Below, piece after piece: positions 1 through 10,617 of a stretch of DNA of 64,000 bases. Source of the DNA: Girardinichthys multiradiatus (lineage: Eukaryota; Chordata; Actinopteri; Cyprinodontiformes; Goodeidae); NCBI RefSeq assembly GCF_021462225.1, contig NC_061804.1:10670740-10734739 (forward strand). The letters run 5' to 3'. A program made the translations under genes and the position numbers. The notes under the pieces were generated by a model. It did not search any database and was not told where the DNA came from. It worked only from the letters and a program-made list of their open reading frames with translations. How positions within the stretch are numbered: the first letter of the stretch is position 1; every line of letters begins with the position of its first letter.

Positions 1-108
1 AAAAAAAAAACTTGAATCTGAAAAGTAATTTTGAACTTTTATTTTCCCAGTTTCACATCTTTTTTTTCAGTTGCAAAACTTTTTTCCAGTTTTAAAATTT
101 TTTGGGGG

Positions 109-200
109 CAGGTTCAAAATAATTCAGGTTCATATTTTTTTCTTTTGAACAAACTTTTATTTTTCAGGTTCAAATTTTTTTCCTTTTGAACAAACTTTAT
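109..200. repeat. Short tandem repeat, about 40-bp unit
   Basis: Two to two and a half copies of a roughly 40-bp unit that begins CAGGTTCA, passes through a T run and ends TTTTGAACAAACTTT. The first 108 bases are T-rich and A-rich low-complexity DNA of similar flavour. No gene is visible in the first 890 bases. Confidence 0.7.
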
Positions 201-895
201 GGCCCCAATTTAGCTCCATGGTCTTATTAAACTAAAATCAGGATGTTCCTTGAGGTCTGGCTGTGAACCAAAGAACCACAGAGGCCATGCACGATGAGCA
301 GCTGAAGAGAAATCCCCCAGCAGCTCACCCAGTTTTGCAAAGATGTTCAACGCACTATAAAGTTGGACTGGTTGTCTGTCTGTGACATTTCCCGTGAATA
401 AGCTGTTATGAAAACATTTAAATGCAAGTTTCATGGATAAAAGCTGTCCCTGCATGTTAATATGCAGACTTTGTGCAGCTTTGTGCAAATTAGTATGACT
501 TTTTGAAGCAAAATTGAATTGTGCTGATATTGTTAATATCTAATTAATTAAAAATTACACCACACAAATCAAAAAAAGTATTTGTAAATTACAGTATGAC
601 ATTTTCAAATAAAAGGTGCGTTAGATAATCTTTTCTTTTAAAGTTGCACTCATCACTCAACAATTTTTATGGGATTCCAGGTCAGTCTTATATTTGACAT
701 TTTCAATAAACATCTTAAACATCATAAAAATCTTTATTATATTTTTATGTTGTCACGCTGGAGGTGGCATTTTATTCAGATAATTTAATCATTACGTTTT
801 ATTAAGTGCAAATCTTTGCTTACATTTTGTTCTGAGGTATGGATTACATGTGAGAGTTTAAAGTAAAAAAAATCTATTAATCAGTAGTTTAACCA

Positions 896-1261
896 GTCAG
901 TCAGTCAGTCATTTTCTACTGCTTATTCCATAGTGGGTTGCGGGGAGCTGGTGCCTATCTCCAGCAGTCTACGGGTGAGAGGCAGGGTACACCCTGGACA
1001 GGTCGCCAGTCCATCGCAGGGCAACACACGTACAACCATACACACACTCGTTTATACACCTAAGGGCAATTTAGAGTTACCAATTAACCTAACAGGCATG
1101 TTTTTGGACTGTGGGAGGAAGCCGGAGTACCCGGTGAGAACCCACGCATGCACGGGGAGAACATGCAAACTCCATGAAGAAAGACCCCAGGCCGGGAATT
1201 GAACCCAGGACCTTCTTGCTGCAAGGCAACAGTGCTACCAACTGTGCCACTGTGCAGCCCT
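896..1261 (-). mobile_element. tRNA-derived SINE, near full length
   Basis: Read on the minus strand, the element begins at 1261 with a tRNA-like head (GCGCAGTTGG-type A box, then GGTTCAATTCCC B box). It continues with the conserved body found in the other copies in this window and ends in a GACT-repeat tail at about 896-912. A 12-bp target duplication (GTAGTTTAACCA) flanks it at 884-895 and 1262-1273, which marks LINE-dependent insertion. The reading frames inside are accidental. Family name is not assigned. Confidence 0.85.
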
Positions 1262-1273
1262 GTAGTTTAACCA

Positions 1274-2486
1274 AATATTATTATTTATAAAATCAGTCTA
1301 TAGATTAATATTTAAAAGGATTGTTGTTAGCGGAGCCCATTTATCATTCCATGATAATCAGCCGAAGCCTCAGTGCATCAGAACCAAACAGCCAAGCCAT
1401 TCTGAGAGAAACTGAACCAGCAACAGCATTAATGGTAGAGGACAGCAACCAGTTGGTCCAGTGAAGAATAAAATTAAAATGCACATGCAGGAGTGTGAAG
1501 AAACTCTTTTTGAGTACAGTGCTTCAGTTAAATCCAGTTGGTTAACGTCTAGTATTGGATTTGACGTTGTCTTGTTTGAACAGCCCTGTGTGTCTCCTGT
1601 GTTTTCACCATCTTCTCATGGAACTTTCTAATCCCACTAATTACAATAAAGATCATGCAACGGTTCCTCAGGGAGTCTGTGCAGCTCCTCAATGCAGCTG
1701 CCACTACTTTAAATATGAACTCTGAACGAACTTCCCAGGATTACAACTGTATGTCTATAAACACCTCTGTTTACTTGGTCGAGGTGCACCATCGCTGTCC
1801 CAGCGTCCCTGAGCTATTATGGCCTCGGCTGGCACAGCATCATGTTGTCAATGCTGACAGCTTTGCTCCTATGTATTGTGTAAAGGTAAAAAGTCTGGCC
1901 ATGCTGATCTGCAGTGACATGGATGGAGTTCAAATCCTCCTCCCCTCTCTCTCTCTCACTGCCTTTCTCCATCTGTCCTTGCCCTTGGCTATCTGCCATG
2001 ACACAGTGCTAGGCCAGGCAGGACGTTCCCATCAATCACACTTAAGGGAGTAAGGTGTGGACGCAGGTAGTGATGCAGCACTGGTCATGATAATAGCACA
2101 GAAAAATGTAAGCCCGCACGCCTTCACCACCTCACTACATCAAAGATGAAGAAAACTGAAAATCTCTGGAGTGAAATTTCCAGAGAGATTTGGTCCCAGC
2201 CCAATGAATGCCAGGGAGGTTAGTCATGGAACATTCCAGAGATATGTTCCCAAATCTCTCTATCATTCAAACTAACCTTAGTTAACCCCCAGATTTGATC
2301 CGCTGGCAGATCTATTAATGATGGAACAAACTTTAACGGATTAAAATATTTTCCATCATCAGTGTGTCCTAGCTATTTTTTCTTCCTAATACTATATATT
2401 GTACCTCTGGCTTATTTTGATTTTAGTTTAACTAAAAGATGCTACCATTGTAACTGGAAATATTACTCATACAGTTGTCTATTTAG
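1274..2486. other. Intronic spacer, no gene seen
   Basis: Mixed-composition DNA without a recognisable exon or repeat family. The only local structure noted is a 12-bp inverted repeat, AGAGAGATTTGG at 2182-2193 against its complement at 2250-2261. A 132-codon open frame at 1655-2053 has no recognisable domain and a low-complexity stretch, so I do not call it a gene. Confidence 0.5.
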
Positions 2487-2752
2487 TATAGATGCACCAA
2501 TCAGAATTTGCCTGGTTTTCTTTGAGGTCTGACCTTCCGGTTCAGATTTTGACCGATTCAGATTTTTTCGTAACTATAACACATGAGATAATAAATGTGC
2601 ACAAAGTAATTTAATTTAATAGATGCGATTTTGAATCCACCCAATTAATTCCAATAAACCCACAAAAGTACAAAATGGATGATGGTTGTTGTGGGACAAA
2701 GATAAGATGACCAGTGATTCCAGTGACTGACTGATTGACTGGTGCATCTCTA
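2487..2752. mobile_element. Non-autonomous hAT-like MITE
   Basis: A 266-bp segment with inverted ends. The left end reads TATAGATGCACCAATCAG and the right end, complemented, reads TAGAGATGCACCAGTCAA. The GAGATGCACC terminal motif is typical of one widespread fish hAT-type MITE. There is no coding capacity. The flanking 8-bp duplication is not clear, so the insertion is old. A partial relative lies at 34885. Confidence 0.6.
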
Positions 2753-2903
2753 CTTTACATAGATCATCTGCATTTTAAAGCTTGATATTATTTAAAAAAT
2801 CAGCCTTTTCCAACAGGTCCTACATGGGATAACATTGAGCAAAATTATTATTGTTCCACATAACACTAATAAAATAAGAATTTAAAATATAACAAATGTG
2901 TTA

Positions 2904-3217
2904 TTGGAACCTGGAGCAGTGGTTAGCACGCCTGCTTTGAAGCAAGAAGGTCATGGGTTTGAATCCTGGTCTAGGTTCTTTTTTATAGAGTTTGCATGCT
3001 CTCCTGTGCATATGTGGGTTCCCTCACGGTGCTCTAGCTTCCTCCCATAGTCCTCAAACATGATATCTAGGTAGATTAGTCTCTCTAACTTGCTGTGTGT
3101 CTTTGTGTTAATCCTGGATGGACAGGTGACTTGTTTGTAGTGTACCGTGTTTCTCAAGCAATGGAGAAAGGCACCAGACCCCAGTAACCAGTGAGTGGGT
3201 GGATGAATGGATGGATT
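2904..3217 (+). mobile_element. tRNA-derived SINE, diverged
   Basis: Head with GCAGTGGTTAGCACG (A box) and GGTTTGAATCC (B box), followed by the same body as the copy at 896-1261 (GAGTTTGCATG and TTCCTCCCATAGTCC stretches). It ends in an ATGG-repeat tail at about 3200-3215. It is more diverged than the 0.9-kb copy. Confidence 0.75.
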
Positions 3218-3266
3218 TGAGGCAACATCTAGTTTTGGTTTTGAGTATTAGTTTTTCTTGTGAAAT

Positions 3267-3930
3267 ACACTCATTGGCCACTTAATTAAGCATAGCTTGT
3301 CATTACTGGATTGTAGCACATTTTGCTCTCAGAACTGCTTTAATTCTTTATGGTACAGATTCAACAAGATGTCAGATGTATTCCATAAAGATTTTAGTCC
3401 ATATTAACATGATATCTGCACATTTATGATGAGAATCTTCAAGTTGCCCTGCTGGATTAATATCCGGTGACTGGAGGCTGCTGGAGAACAACAAAGTAAT
3501 TGTCAAGAAACCAGTTTAAGATGAGTTTGAGTTCTGTGACATGGTGCATTATCCTGCTGGAAGTAGCCACCAGAAGATGGGTCAACAGTGGTCATAAAGA
3601 GATAAACATGGTCATTGGCCAGTTTTGGTGCATCTGTGTGAATTGTATCCTCAGTTTCCTGTTCTCAGCTGACAGGAGTTGGACAAAGTGTGGTATTTTG
3701 CTGCTCTAGCCAAACTGGATCAATGATGAACCTGTTCTGCACTCAGAGAGCGCATTCTTTATATATTGGTTTTAACAATGGGTTTTTTGAGCTATTATTG
3801 CCTTTTCTACTTTGCCATACTCCGATACCCTGAGAGATGGCTGTGAGTGAAAACACTTGTAAATTAGCAGAACTCCACATTTGGGAGAACCCCTGAAAAA
3901 TGTCAGCTTATTAAAAGGCATTTAAATAGA
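3267..3930 (-). mobile_element. Degraded Tc1-like transposon, lineage A
   Basis: It starts with the terminal repeat CACTCATTGGCCACTTAATTA (3267 on), the end of a common fish Tc1-like family. The body is antisense to a Tc1-type transposase: AACCAGTTTAAGATGAG and GACATGGTGCATTATCCTG correspond to its catalytic region read on the other strand. No open frame survives and the right end is not recognisable. A second copy of the same lineage is at 16115-16940 and shares long stretches with it. Confidence 0.65.
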
Positions 3931-5280
3931 AACAGTGTGAGGAAAATCTTTTGTGGTTTTGAAACTAAGTTTTGAAAGCTCTATCTGAAAATGGCATCTG
4001 GTACAAGCCTATTGCTAACATGATTGTAGACTACTGAACACTCATTAACCGACACCTTAACATAAAACTGACACTGACATAAAGCTTGTTGTTAGCTGTT
4101 TGCACGAATAATAAACTGATACCCCAACATTAATGCACACTTGAACAGATTTAAATCATGTTGAAGGAATGCATCCAACAAGCCAAGCAGCTCTGACATG
4201 AACACAAAGTCAACCTGAAAAGCAGAAACTAAACGGTTCTTCATCCCCTTTCAGCCTCAACGTGCACATTCAGGTGAACAAACACACCAATCAATGCCAA
4301 TTCCAGGCCTCGCTGAGCTGCAGGTCTGCATAGCTATGCAGGAGTAGCCATCCCCCCCGGATCCTCTGATAATCTAAATGTCAAGGCTGGTACCTGCAAT
4401 CATGGAGAAGGGGGTTGGGACTTTGCCATTCATTGGTGAAGAGCGATGGTACCAATTCACAGAGGAGTTGTAAAAGGCTTTTAGGACGGTTACAAGTATT
4501 TCCCTGCAATCAAATAAGGTCAAAGTCTGGTAGAAGTAAAAGAGGAGAGACGATCTGATGGAAGAGCTTTGATATCATAAGATGTGAGACTTGAGTTACC
4601 AGGCACTGGATTATTTCTAATAATAGTTTCTTATATAAATAAGATATATGCTAAAGTTTTAAATAAATGTTAAAATAATATATTTCTCTACTTCAGACCC
4701 TAGATTCTAACTATTACCTATTAGGTAAATAATTTGAAATTGGTCTCTACATAAAGTTATGCCTCTATGTCGTACAAGTGAAAAGCAGGCCACAATGAAT
4801 CAGAATTTCCAGACATTTCTGTGTGAAGTTAATCAAGCAGTTAACATGTTCCCTAAAAACTGGACATCTCTCAGAAGTGAAAACCACCTTTTCATAACTG
4901 AAGAAGAGTTCACCCTATAGCTCCCCCCTATCTGCCAGGAGTAAGAATTATTCTTTTGTTCTCAAATTCAAACTTATTTTATCACAGCATTTAGAAATAT
5001 TTTTAAACATGTAAGAAACTGAAATGTAGTTGTGTTACAGCACTTTAAGTTCTACTACATAGGAACCAGGGATATGACTCTTCGCACATTGTTTTTGGAT
5101 GGCGGGAATATAGATAAAACTGGTGTGCCTGTGGTAAAACTTAGAATTTTTCACATGATCATTTAAAAAAAGTTTGTTATTACCAAAATATGATGAGATG
5201 ATGTTATGGTCATGGTATGGCCTACACAATCTTGGGAAAGACTGTTGATTTATGCTGCATTATGCAGGATAAATGCAAAA
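3931..5280. other. Intronic spacer, no gene seen
   Basis: AT-rich DNA with no exon, RNA gene or repeat family that I recognise. Confidence 0.4.
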
Positions 5281-5556
5281 GGAGCCCCGATTAAGTACTG
5301 AGAGCACATACTGTATAGCAGTTTTCTGTACTTTTCAGCAATTTTCTGAGAGACTGAATTAATGAGTTAAAACCCAAAATTCATTCATTTTTCTGTGTCC
5401 AGAACTTTGGTCTTGTGGGTGTTTAAAGTTCTTAATAAAGCTGGTATAGTATAATAGTACTGTAAGCCAGGATTATCAAAATTAACAATCGTTTGAAATA
5501 TGTCACTCTGTGTGATGGGAAATTAAATAAGTTTCACTTTTAAAATTTACCCTTTG
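5281..5556. mobile_element. Remnant Tc1-like terminal repeat
   Basis: Pieces match the long terminal inverted repeat of the Tc1-like lineage at 8450-9653 and 61990-62877: TAAGTACTGAGAGCACATACTG, then GATTATCAAAATTAACA, then TTGAAATATGTCACTCTGTG and GTTTCACTTTT. No transposase is left beside it. It is probably the end of an eroded copy. Confidence 0.5.
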
Positions 5557-8449
5557 GTCGTGGAACAAACCCAGTCAGACATATAAAAATTGTTCCGAAG
5601 GGGGATGATAGACTGAGTGGAGCTGATGGCCAAAACAATGCTGCACTGATGCAGTAAATGTGGACACTATATGCACATGATAGAAATAGTCATGAGAAAA
5701 AGCTATTTTCTTCAAAAAACCTTGAAAATGTTTTCTTCAAAAACTAAAATACAACAAAGTTGGATCTATACTTATGTGTTTAAAAAAAAGTTGGTCCAAG
5801 ACTTCAAGATGTTACTTGGCATCATCAAACAACAAAGTTCTATTGATTGCTGCTAGAAATTAATGCAGAAACTCCAACTATCATCTGGCCAGACGATGAA
5901 CAGCAGCTGCATCCAGACAAGTTCAATTATCTGGACTTTCAAGAGGCCACTCTGTGGATATTTCTTTATTTTCCCAAGTAACCTTGGCAGTTTTGCAGCA
6001 CTTCTCAATGCAACAACTGTTCACTTGCAGTATGACAGAGTTCTCTGCTGAATAAGTGGAGAGTAACCAGAGTTAGGAGCTACAAGAGCCAAATTACAAT
6101 TTGCTGAAGAGCCCTTAGAAATCTGTCCCAGTGTTGTAATTTTCTCCTGAACTAGAAGCATCCATTTCTTTTCTGTTAGGGTATTCATATTTTGATACAG
6201 AGCTCTGAATGATCTATTACCTATTGCAAGATATTTACTTCCAAAAGGACAACTTAAAGCCAAACTATCCAAGATTAGGAATTAAACACTGATTGAGTAA
6301 AACAAAGTCTAAAGTTGCACTGGAATATACCCAGTTTATTAGGTCTCTGGTAACTAATTTGGACGATGATTAGTCAGTAATTCTCCAGCAATACTCATGT
6401 TAACATAGGCCTGAGGTCATTTCTATTGTGCCCTCAGCTGTAGACAGCACTTTGAACTCCACATTGATGCGCAGCTACATTTGTCCACCTCACTGACAGC
6501 ACAAATACAGCAGTCATGCATTCCAGCAAGCAGCTGAACTCATGCCACTACGACTGACATACTCACGTCTTTCATGTCAACACGCAGTCTACATTCCCAT
6601 ATTTGCTTGGCAGAGACCACCACATGAAAGTGCGCTTTTGTTACAGCTCTAGACAGGAACAGAAACGGAGCAGGCAAATTCATCCGGTTATATTTTTTCC
6701 AACATTCTAACTGTGAAATTCCTACACTAACATACTTCCACGGTGTTGCATTGATGTGTTTCTGTGGTGATTCTGTTTCTTCTTTTGGAAAGAGACTTTC
6801 ACACCTGGCTCAGGTCCTGCTTGAATGACCAAGGAAAAAGGAGCCAACACGCAAAAACACAGACAACCTCTTATGATTTTTAATATCTACAAAGATGCAT
6901 TATTCAGCTCGGCCCTATAGGAAATAAAAGCTCTGTTTGAGTCTTTTGGGGATAGGAGGCAAGCAATCCCACACTTTCAGTCTACTCTTTGAAAATGCAG
7001 GGCATATCTGCTTTCTTGTGATGCTGCTTCTTGGGAGACTGGGCTTTCTCTCTTAGTGGATTCTTAATAAAACGTTCTGTGACTCCCATCCATTCTGGGT
7101 TCACTGGAGAGTCAAAAACACACAGAGTACATTCCCATAGGTTGCTTGCGCACTAAAATGAAGAGAACAAGGTTACCAGACAGCAAAGCAGGTTCGGCAA
7201 AGTAAAAAAAGAAAACTAAGACATAAAGAAGGTAAAACAGAAGGATAGCAATAAGCCTTTGTTATGTGCTATAATAAAAAGGTCAATAAAACAGTCAAAC
7301 AGTCAAAAAACACGTTTTTTCCAAATATGTGTAATTTCCAAACTTTTCAGCAGTGTGGGAAGCAGAATTTTCTACATCTGACATGGTTGAACAGTTTAAT
7401 CAAAAAATTTGTGATGCTAGGAGACCGTTTCAAGTTTCCTGTTTACTCAGTTAGGGCTTTAGACAAGGAGCTTTCAAATCCTCCAAGGCTGAGAAAAGAA
7501 AGGTTGGAAAGGCAGGTGTTAATTCACTTCTTAAAGCATAAGTTTTTAAAGATGAAAAATAGCTTTCATCTTACAACATTTTGAAAATCTTCCAATAACG
7601 ATGCCGTTGACCAAGTTTTGAACCTTTTTTTGCTTGGAGAGAATTTCTCCATGGTTTGTGTTTCAGCAGCTCTTATTGGCTTCAGTCTAAAACACAAAGC
7701 TTTAACTTCCTGTACACAACATTCCCAGTTTTGAAAAAATCTTTCTGAAAAGTCAAAAAACAAAAAGAACCTGACAGCATTTTAACATCTTGAACAACAT
7801 AAAGATAATTACCTCTGATGATATTAAGCAAACATTTATTACTAAATTTGTGAAAGGTGAGCTTTGTGCATGAATGAGTGTGTTCTGGTGTGTTTGCGCT
7901 GTTTTCAACCCTCGTTGCTCATTATCACCTTCACCCTCCAGCCCTTTGGCATAGATATGCTAGGCTGAGTCATTGTCTCAAGTGAAGTCAAGTAGAAGAC
8001 TCATTTGCCCTACCCGACCCCTCAGAGCCCCATCTTTCCGCACACTCACACACAAAGACACACACAGCCCCTCACCTCATCCCTGCTCCACTCCAGGGAC
8101 TCCTGTTTTTTTGCTCCGTCTGCTCTAAGGGGCTTCTGGGAACACATTGTGTTTCAGTCTGGCGCCCTGCCTCCTGCCACCAGCAGCCGAGCTGCCGGGA
8201 TGGGCGGGAAGGCTGGGGGTAGGGGAGTGGGGGTGTTTGCTCTACTTTTGGTTATGACATCTTACTGTAATCACTAATTTATCTGAACCATGTAAATCCT
8301 GGGACATTAGATAGAGTTCAGACGCGGTCACATCTGTGGTGTCTCCAGAGCTCAGCAGGACCTTTTGCCATCAGCCCCACCCACTCCATCACTCCCCTTT
8401 CAGAACAATTACATACATCTGACAGGGTTTCTTTCTGGACTCAAAAGTG
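5557..8449. other. Intronic spacer, no gene seen
   Basis: AT-rich spacer. A short CA-rich patch sits at about 8040-8070. Open frames here are short and lack recognisable domains. Nothing else stands out. Confidence 0.4.
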
Positions 8450-9193
8450 CAGATGTATCTTAAATTAAAATATAATTGAAAGGTTATTTATTTCAGGTGT
8501 ACAATTTAAAAAGACAATTCATTGTTTTAATTTTGATTATTCCGCCGTAGAGCTAATAAAAACCCTAATTTCACTCTCTCACTGTACTGCACAGTATCTG
8601 CTCTCAGTACTTAGTCAGGGTTCCGATTGCATGAAGGACTGCATCAATGCAATGTGGCATGGAGGTAATCAGCTTGTGGTTCTGCTGAGGTGTTCAGGAA
8701 GCCCAAGTTGTTTTAATAGTGTGCTTCAGCTCATCTGCATTGTTGGTTCTAGTGTCTCATCTTCCTCTTGACATTACCTTAGAGATCCTCTGTGGTGTTT
8801 AGATTAGGTCAAAATGGAATCAGCATCTACATAAAGCTTGTCAGCAGAACCTGATTTTGGACCTGATGAAACACAGTGGACCAACAGCAGCAGATGACAT
8901 GGCCCTTAAAGAATCGCTGACTGTGGAAACTTCCTACTGGACCTCAAGCAGTTTGGATTGTGTATCTTTAATTTTCCTCCAGACTCTGGAGCCTTGAATT
9001 TCCAAATGACATTCAAAATTTACTTTCAGAGAACATTGGGCTGTGTAGCAGTCTAGTCTTCTGTTTATCTTAACCCAGGTGGGACTTTGCCAACATCATC
9101 TCTGGTTCAGGAAAAGCTTAAAATAAGGGACGGCCGTGGCCTTTCCACCCAGTCCATTGCTATGCTGAACACCGCAATCTGAAAAGACAGCTT

Positions 9194-9226
9194 CTTTAAC
9201 AACAACCTTCAAGGTTGTTGTTAAAG
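9194..9226. repeat. Perfect 16-bp hairpin
   Basis: Two perfect 16-bp arms, CTTTAACAACAACCTT and its complement, separated by a single C at 9210. It lies inside the transposase part of the lineage-B Tc1 remnant. Confidence 0.9.
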
Positions 9227-9294
9227 GGTTGTGGCTCACCCTTCTTGTCAATGACTGTTCGCTGGACACTGTCAGGTCAGTCTTTTACATGATT

Positions 9295-9420
9295 ATGGTT
9301 CTCAACCCTGTCCTGCACGTTTTAGATGTTTCCCTGCTGTCATACACCTGAATTAAATGAATGAGCGATTAAAAGGCCTCTGTAGGGCTCAATGAATTGC
9401 TGAGAAGTTTAGAACCACTG
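9295..9420. mobile_element. Small MITE-like repeat nested in Tc1 remnant
   Basis: Starts ATGGTTCTCAACCCTG and ends with a complementary GAACCACTG (complement CAGTGGTTC), a hAT-type terminal motif seen in fish MITEs. It sits between the 5' end of the transposase remnant and the right terminal repeat of the surrounding element. No clear 8-bp duplication remains. Confidence 0.45.
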
Positions 9421-9653
9421 GTGTGGGGCATAACAGAATATTTTTATACAACAAAATCTATTTTTTCCAGGTTTTACTTTTCTGAGAAACTCAATTTTGT
9501 GTTTTATGTTAGCTGGGAGCCAGAGAGATCAGAAAAAAACACTTTAAATATATCAATCTGTATGTAATTAATCTTTATCTAACACAGTTTCCCTTTTTGA
9601 ATTGAATTACTTAAATTTACCTCTCAATGACTGATCTAAATTAAGATGCACCT

Positions 9654-10266
9654 TTGTCATTTTCTTTCAGGTCTAAAAAGGCTAAAAAACGGTAATAATC
9701 TTACATAATGATCATTGAGAATACTCCATTTAATTTGGGCTCTGATAGAAAAATGTACTGCTATCTAACTTAATATATATATCCTTAAGATTCATTTACC
9801 TGCTGCCTTGTTAGTCAACCCATTCCTACAAAGAGAGCAGACACAAACCCTTCATTAAATGTGTCCGTATTCTTTGGGGTTTATTAAGGTCCACTGATCA
9901 CAGGTTAGGGTTACAGTTCACTTCAGCCATTAAAAGCTCCACCAATCAATATTTTTAATAGATCAAATGACTAAAAGGGTTAGCTCATAGTGCCAAACCT
10001 AGCTCCTCTATCAAGTCTCTAACCTATTGACCCATTTTAAACAGCCAACTCTACTGTTTTAACAGGGAACTGAACCAAATAACTTACAAGCTTACACAAC
10101 TGTATGGAAAAAATGTATCCCTCCCCTCACATGCAATTCTGGTTTACACTAGAAAGCCTTCTAGCCATTTATTATTTTCTATGACCATCTATACATTCAT
10201 AAATCTTAAAAGTTAGCGTGTGATTGTGAAAAACAGTTACTGTAACTTTGAAAACAAAGGGAATGG
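9654..10266. other. Intronic spacer, no gene seen
   Basis: AT-rich sequence between two repeats; nothing recognised. Confidence 0.4.
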
Positions 10267-10617
10267 AGTTGCACGATGTTGCAGTTGGTAGCACTGTTGC
10301 TTTCAGAAAGAAGGTCCTGGGTTCAATCCCCAGCCTGGGGTCCCTCTGCATGGAGTTTGCATGTTCTTCCCGTGCATGCCTGGGTTTTCTCCAGCTTCCT
10401 CCCACAGTCCAAAGGCATAACTGTTAGGTTAATCCGTCAATCTAAATTGCCCTTAGGTGTGAGTGTGTGCATGGTTGTTGTGTCTCTGTGCTGCCCTGTG
10501 ATGGACTGGCAACATGTCCAGAGTGTACCCCACCTCTTGCCCAATGACCGCTAGAGATGGGCTCCAGCTCCCCTACGACCCTAAATGTCAAGCAGGTATA
10601 GACTATGGATGAATGGA
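10267..10617 (+). mobile_element. tRNA-derived SINE
   Basis: Same family as 896-1261 but on the plus strand. Head GCAGTTGGTAGCACTG and GGTTCAATCCCC (A and B boxes), then the GGAGTTTGCATGTTCT body, TCCTCCCACAGTCCAAAG, and a 3' end near GGATGAATGG. The two open frames over it (10276-10554 plus and 10172-10405 minus) are by-products of the repeat. Confidence 0.8.

Larger units (their letters stand above)
8450..9653 (-). mobile_element. Old full-length Tc1-like transposon, lineage B
   Basis: Both ends remain: CAGATGTATCTTAAATTA at 8450, and its counterpart TTAAGATGCACCT ending near 9653. The middle is antisense to a Tc1-like transposase and resembles the better-preserved copy at 29366-30355: both carry GGCATGGAGG, TTAGCTCATC-like, CTCCAGACTCTGG and GTCAGGTCAG segments in the same order. 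About 1.2 kb long, the usual Tc1 size. The coding region is destroyed by many substitutions and deletions. A small MITE-like insertion at 9295-9420 interrupts it. Confidence 0.65.

Noticed and set aside
1655..2053. 132-codon plus-strand frame
   Set aside because: No recognisable domain and a low-complexity Leu/Ser stretch over a CT-rich run; probably chance.
10267..10340. Possible tRNA gene
   Set aside because: A and B boxes are present but no cloverleaf forms and a SINE body follows; it is a SINE head. The same holds at 2904 and 56144.
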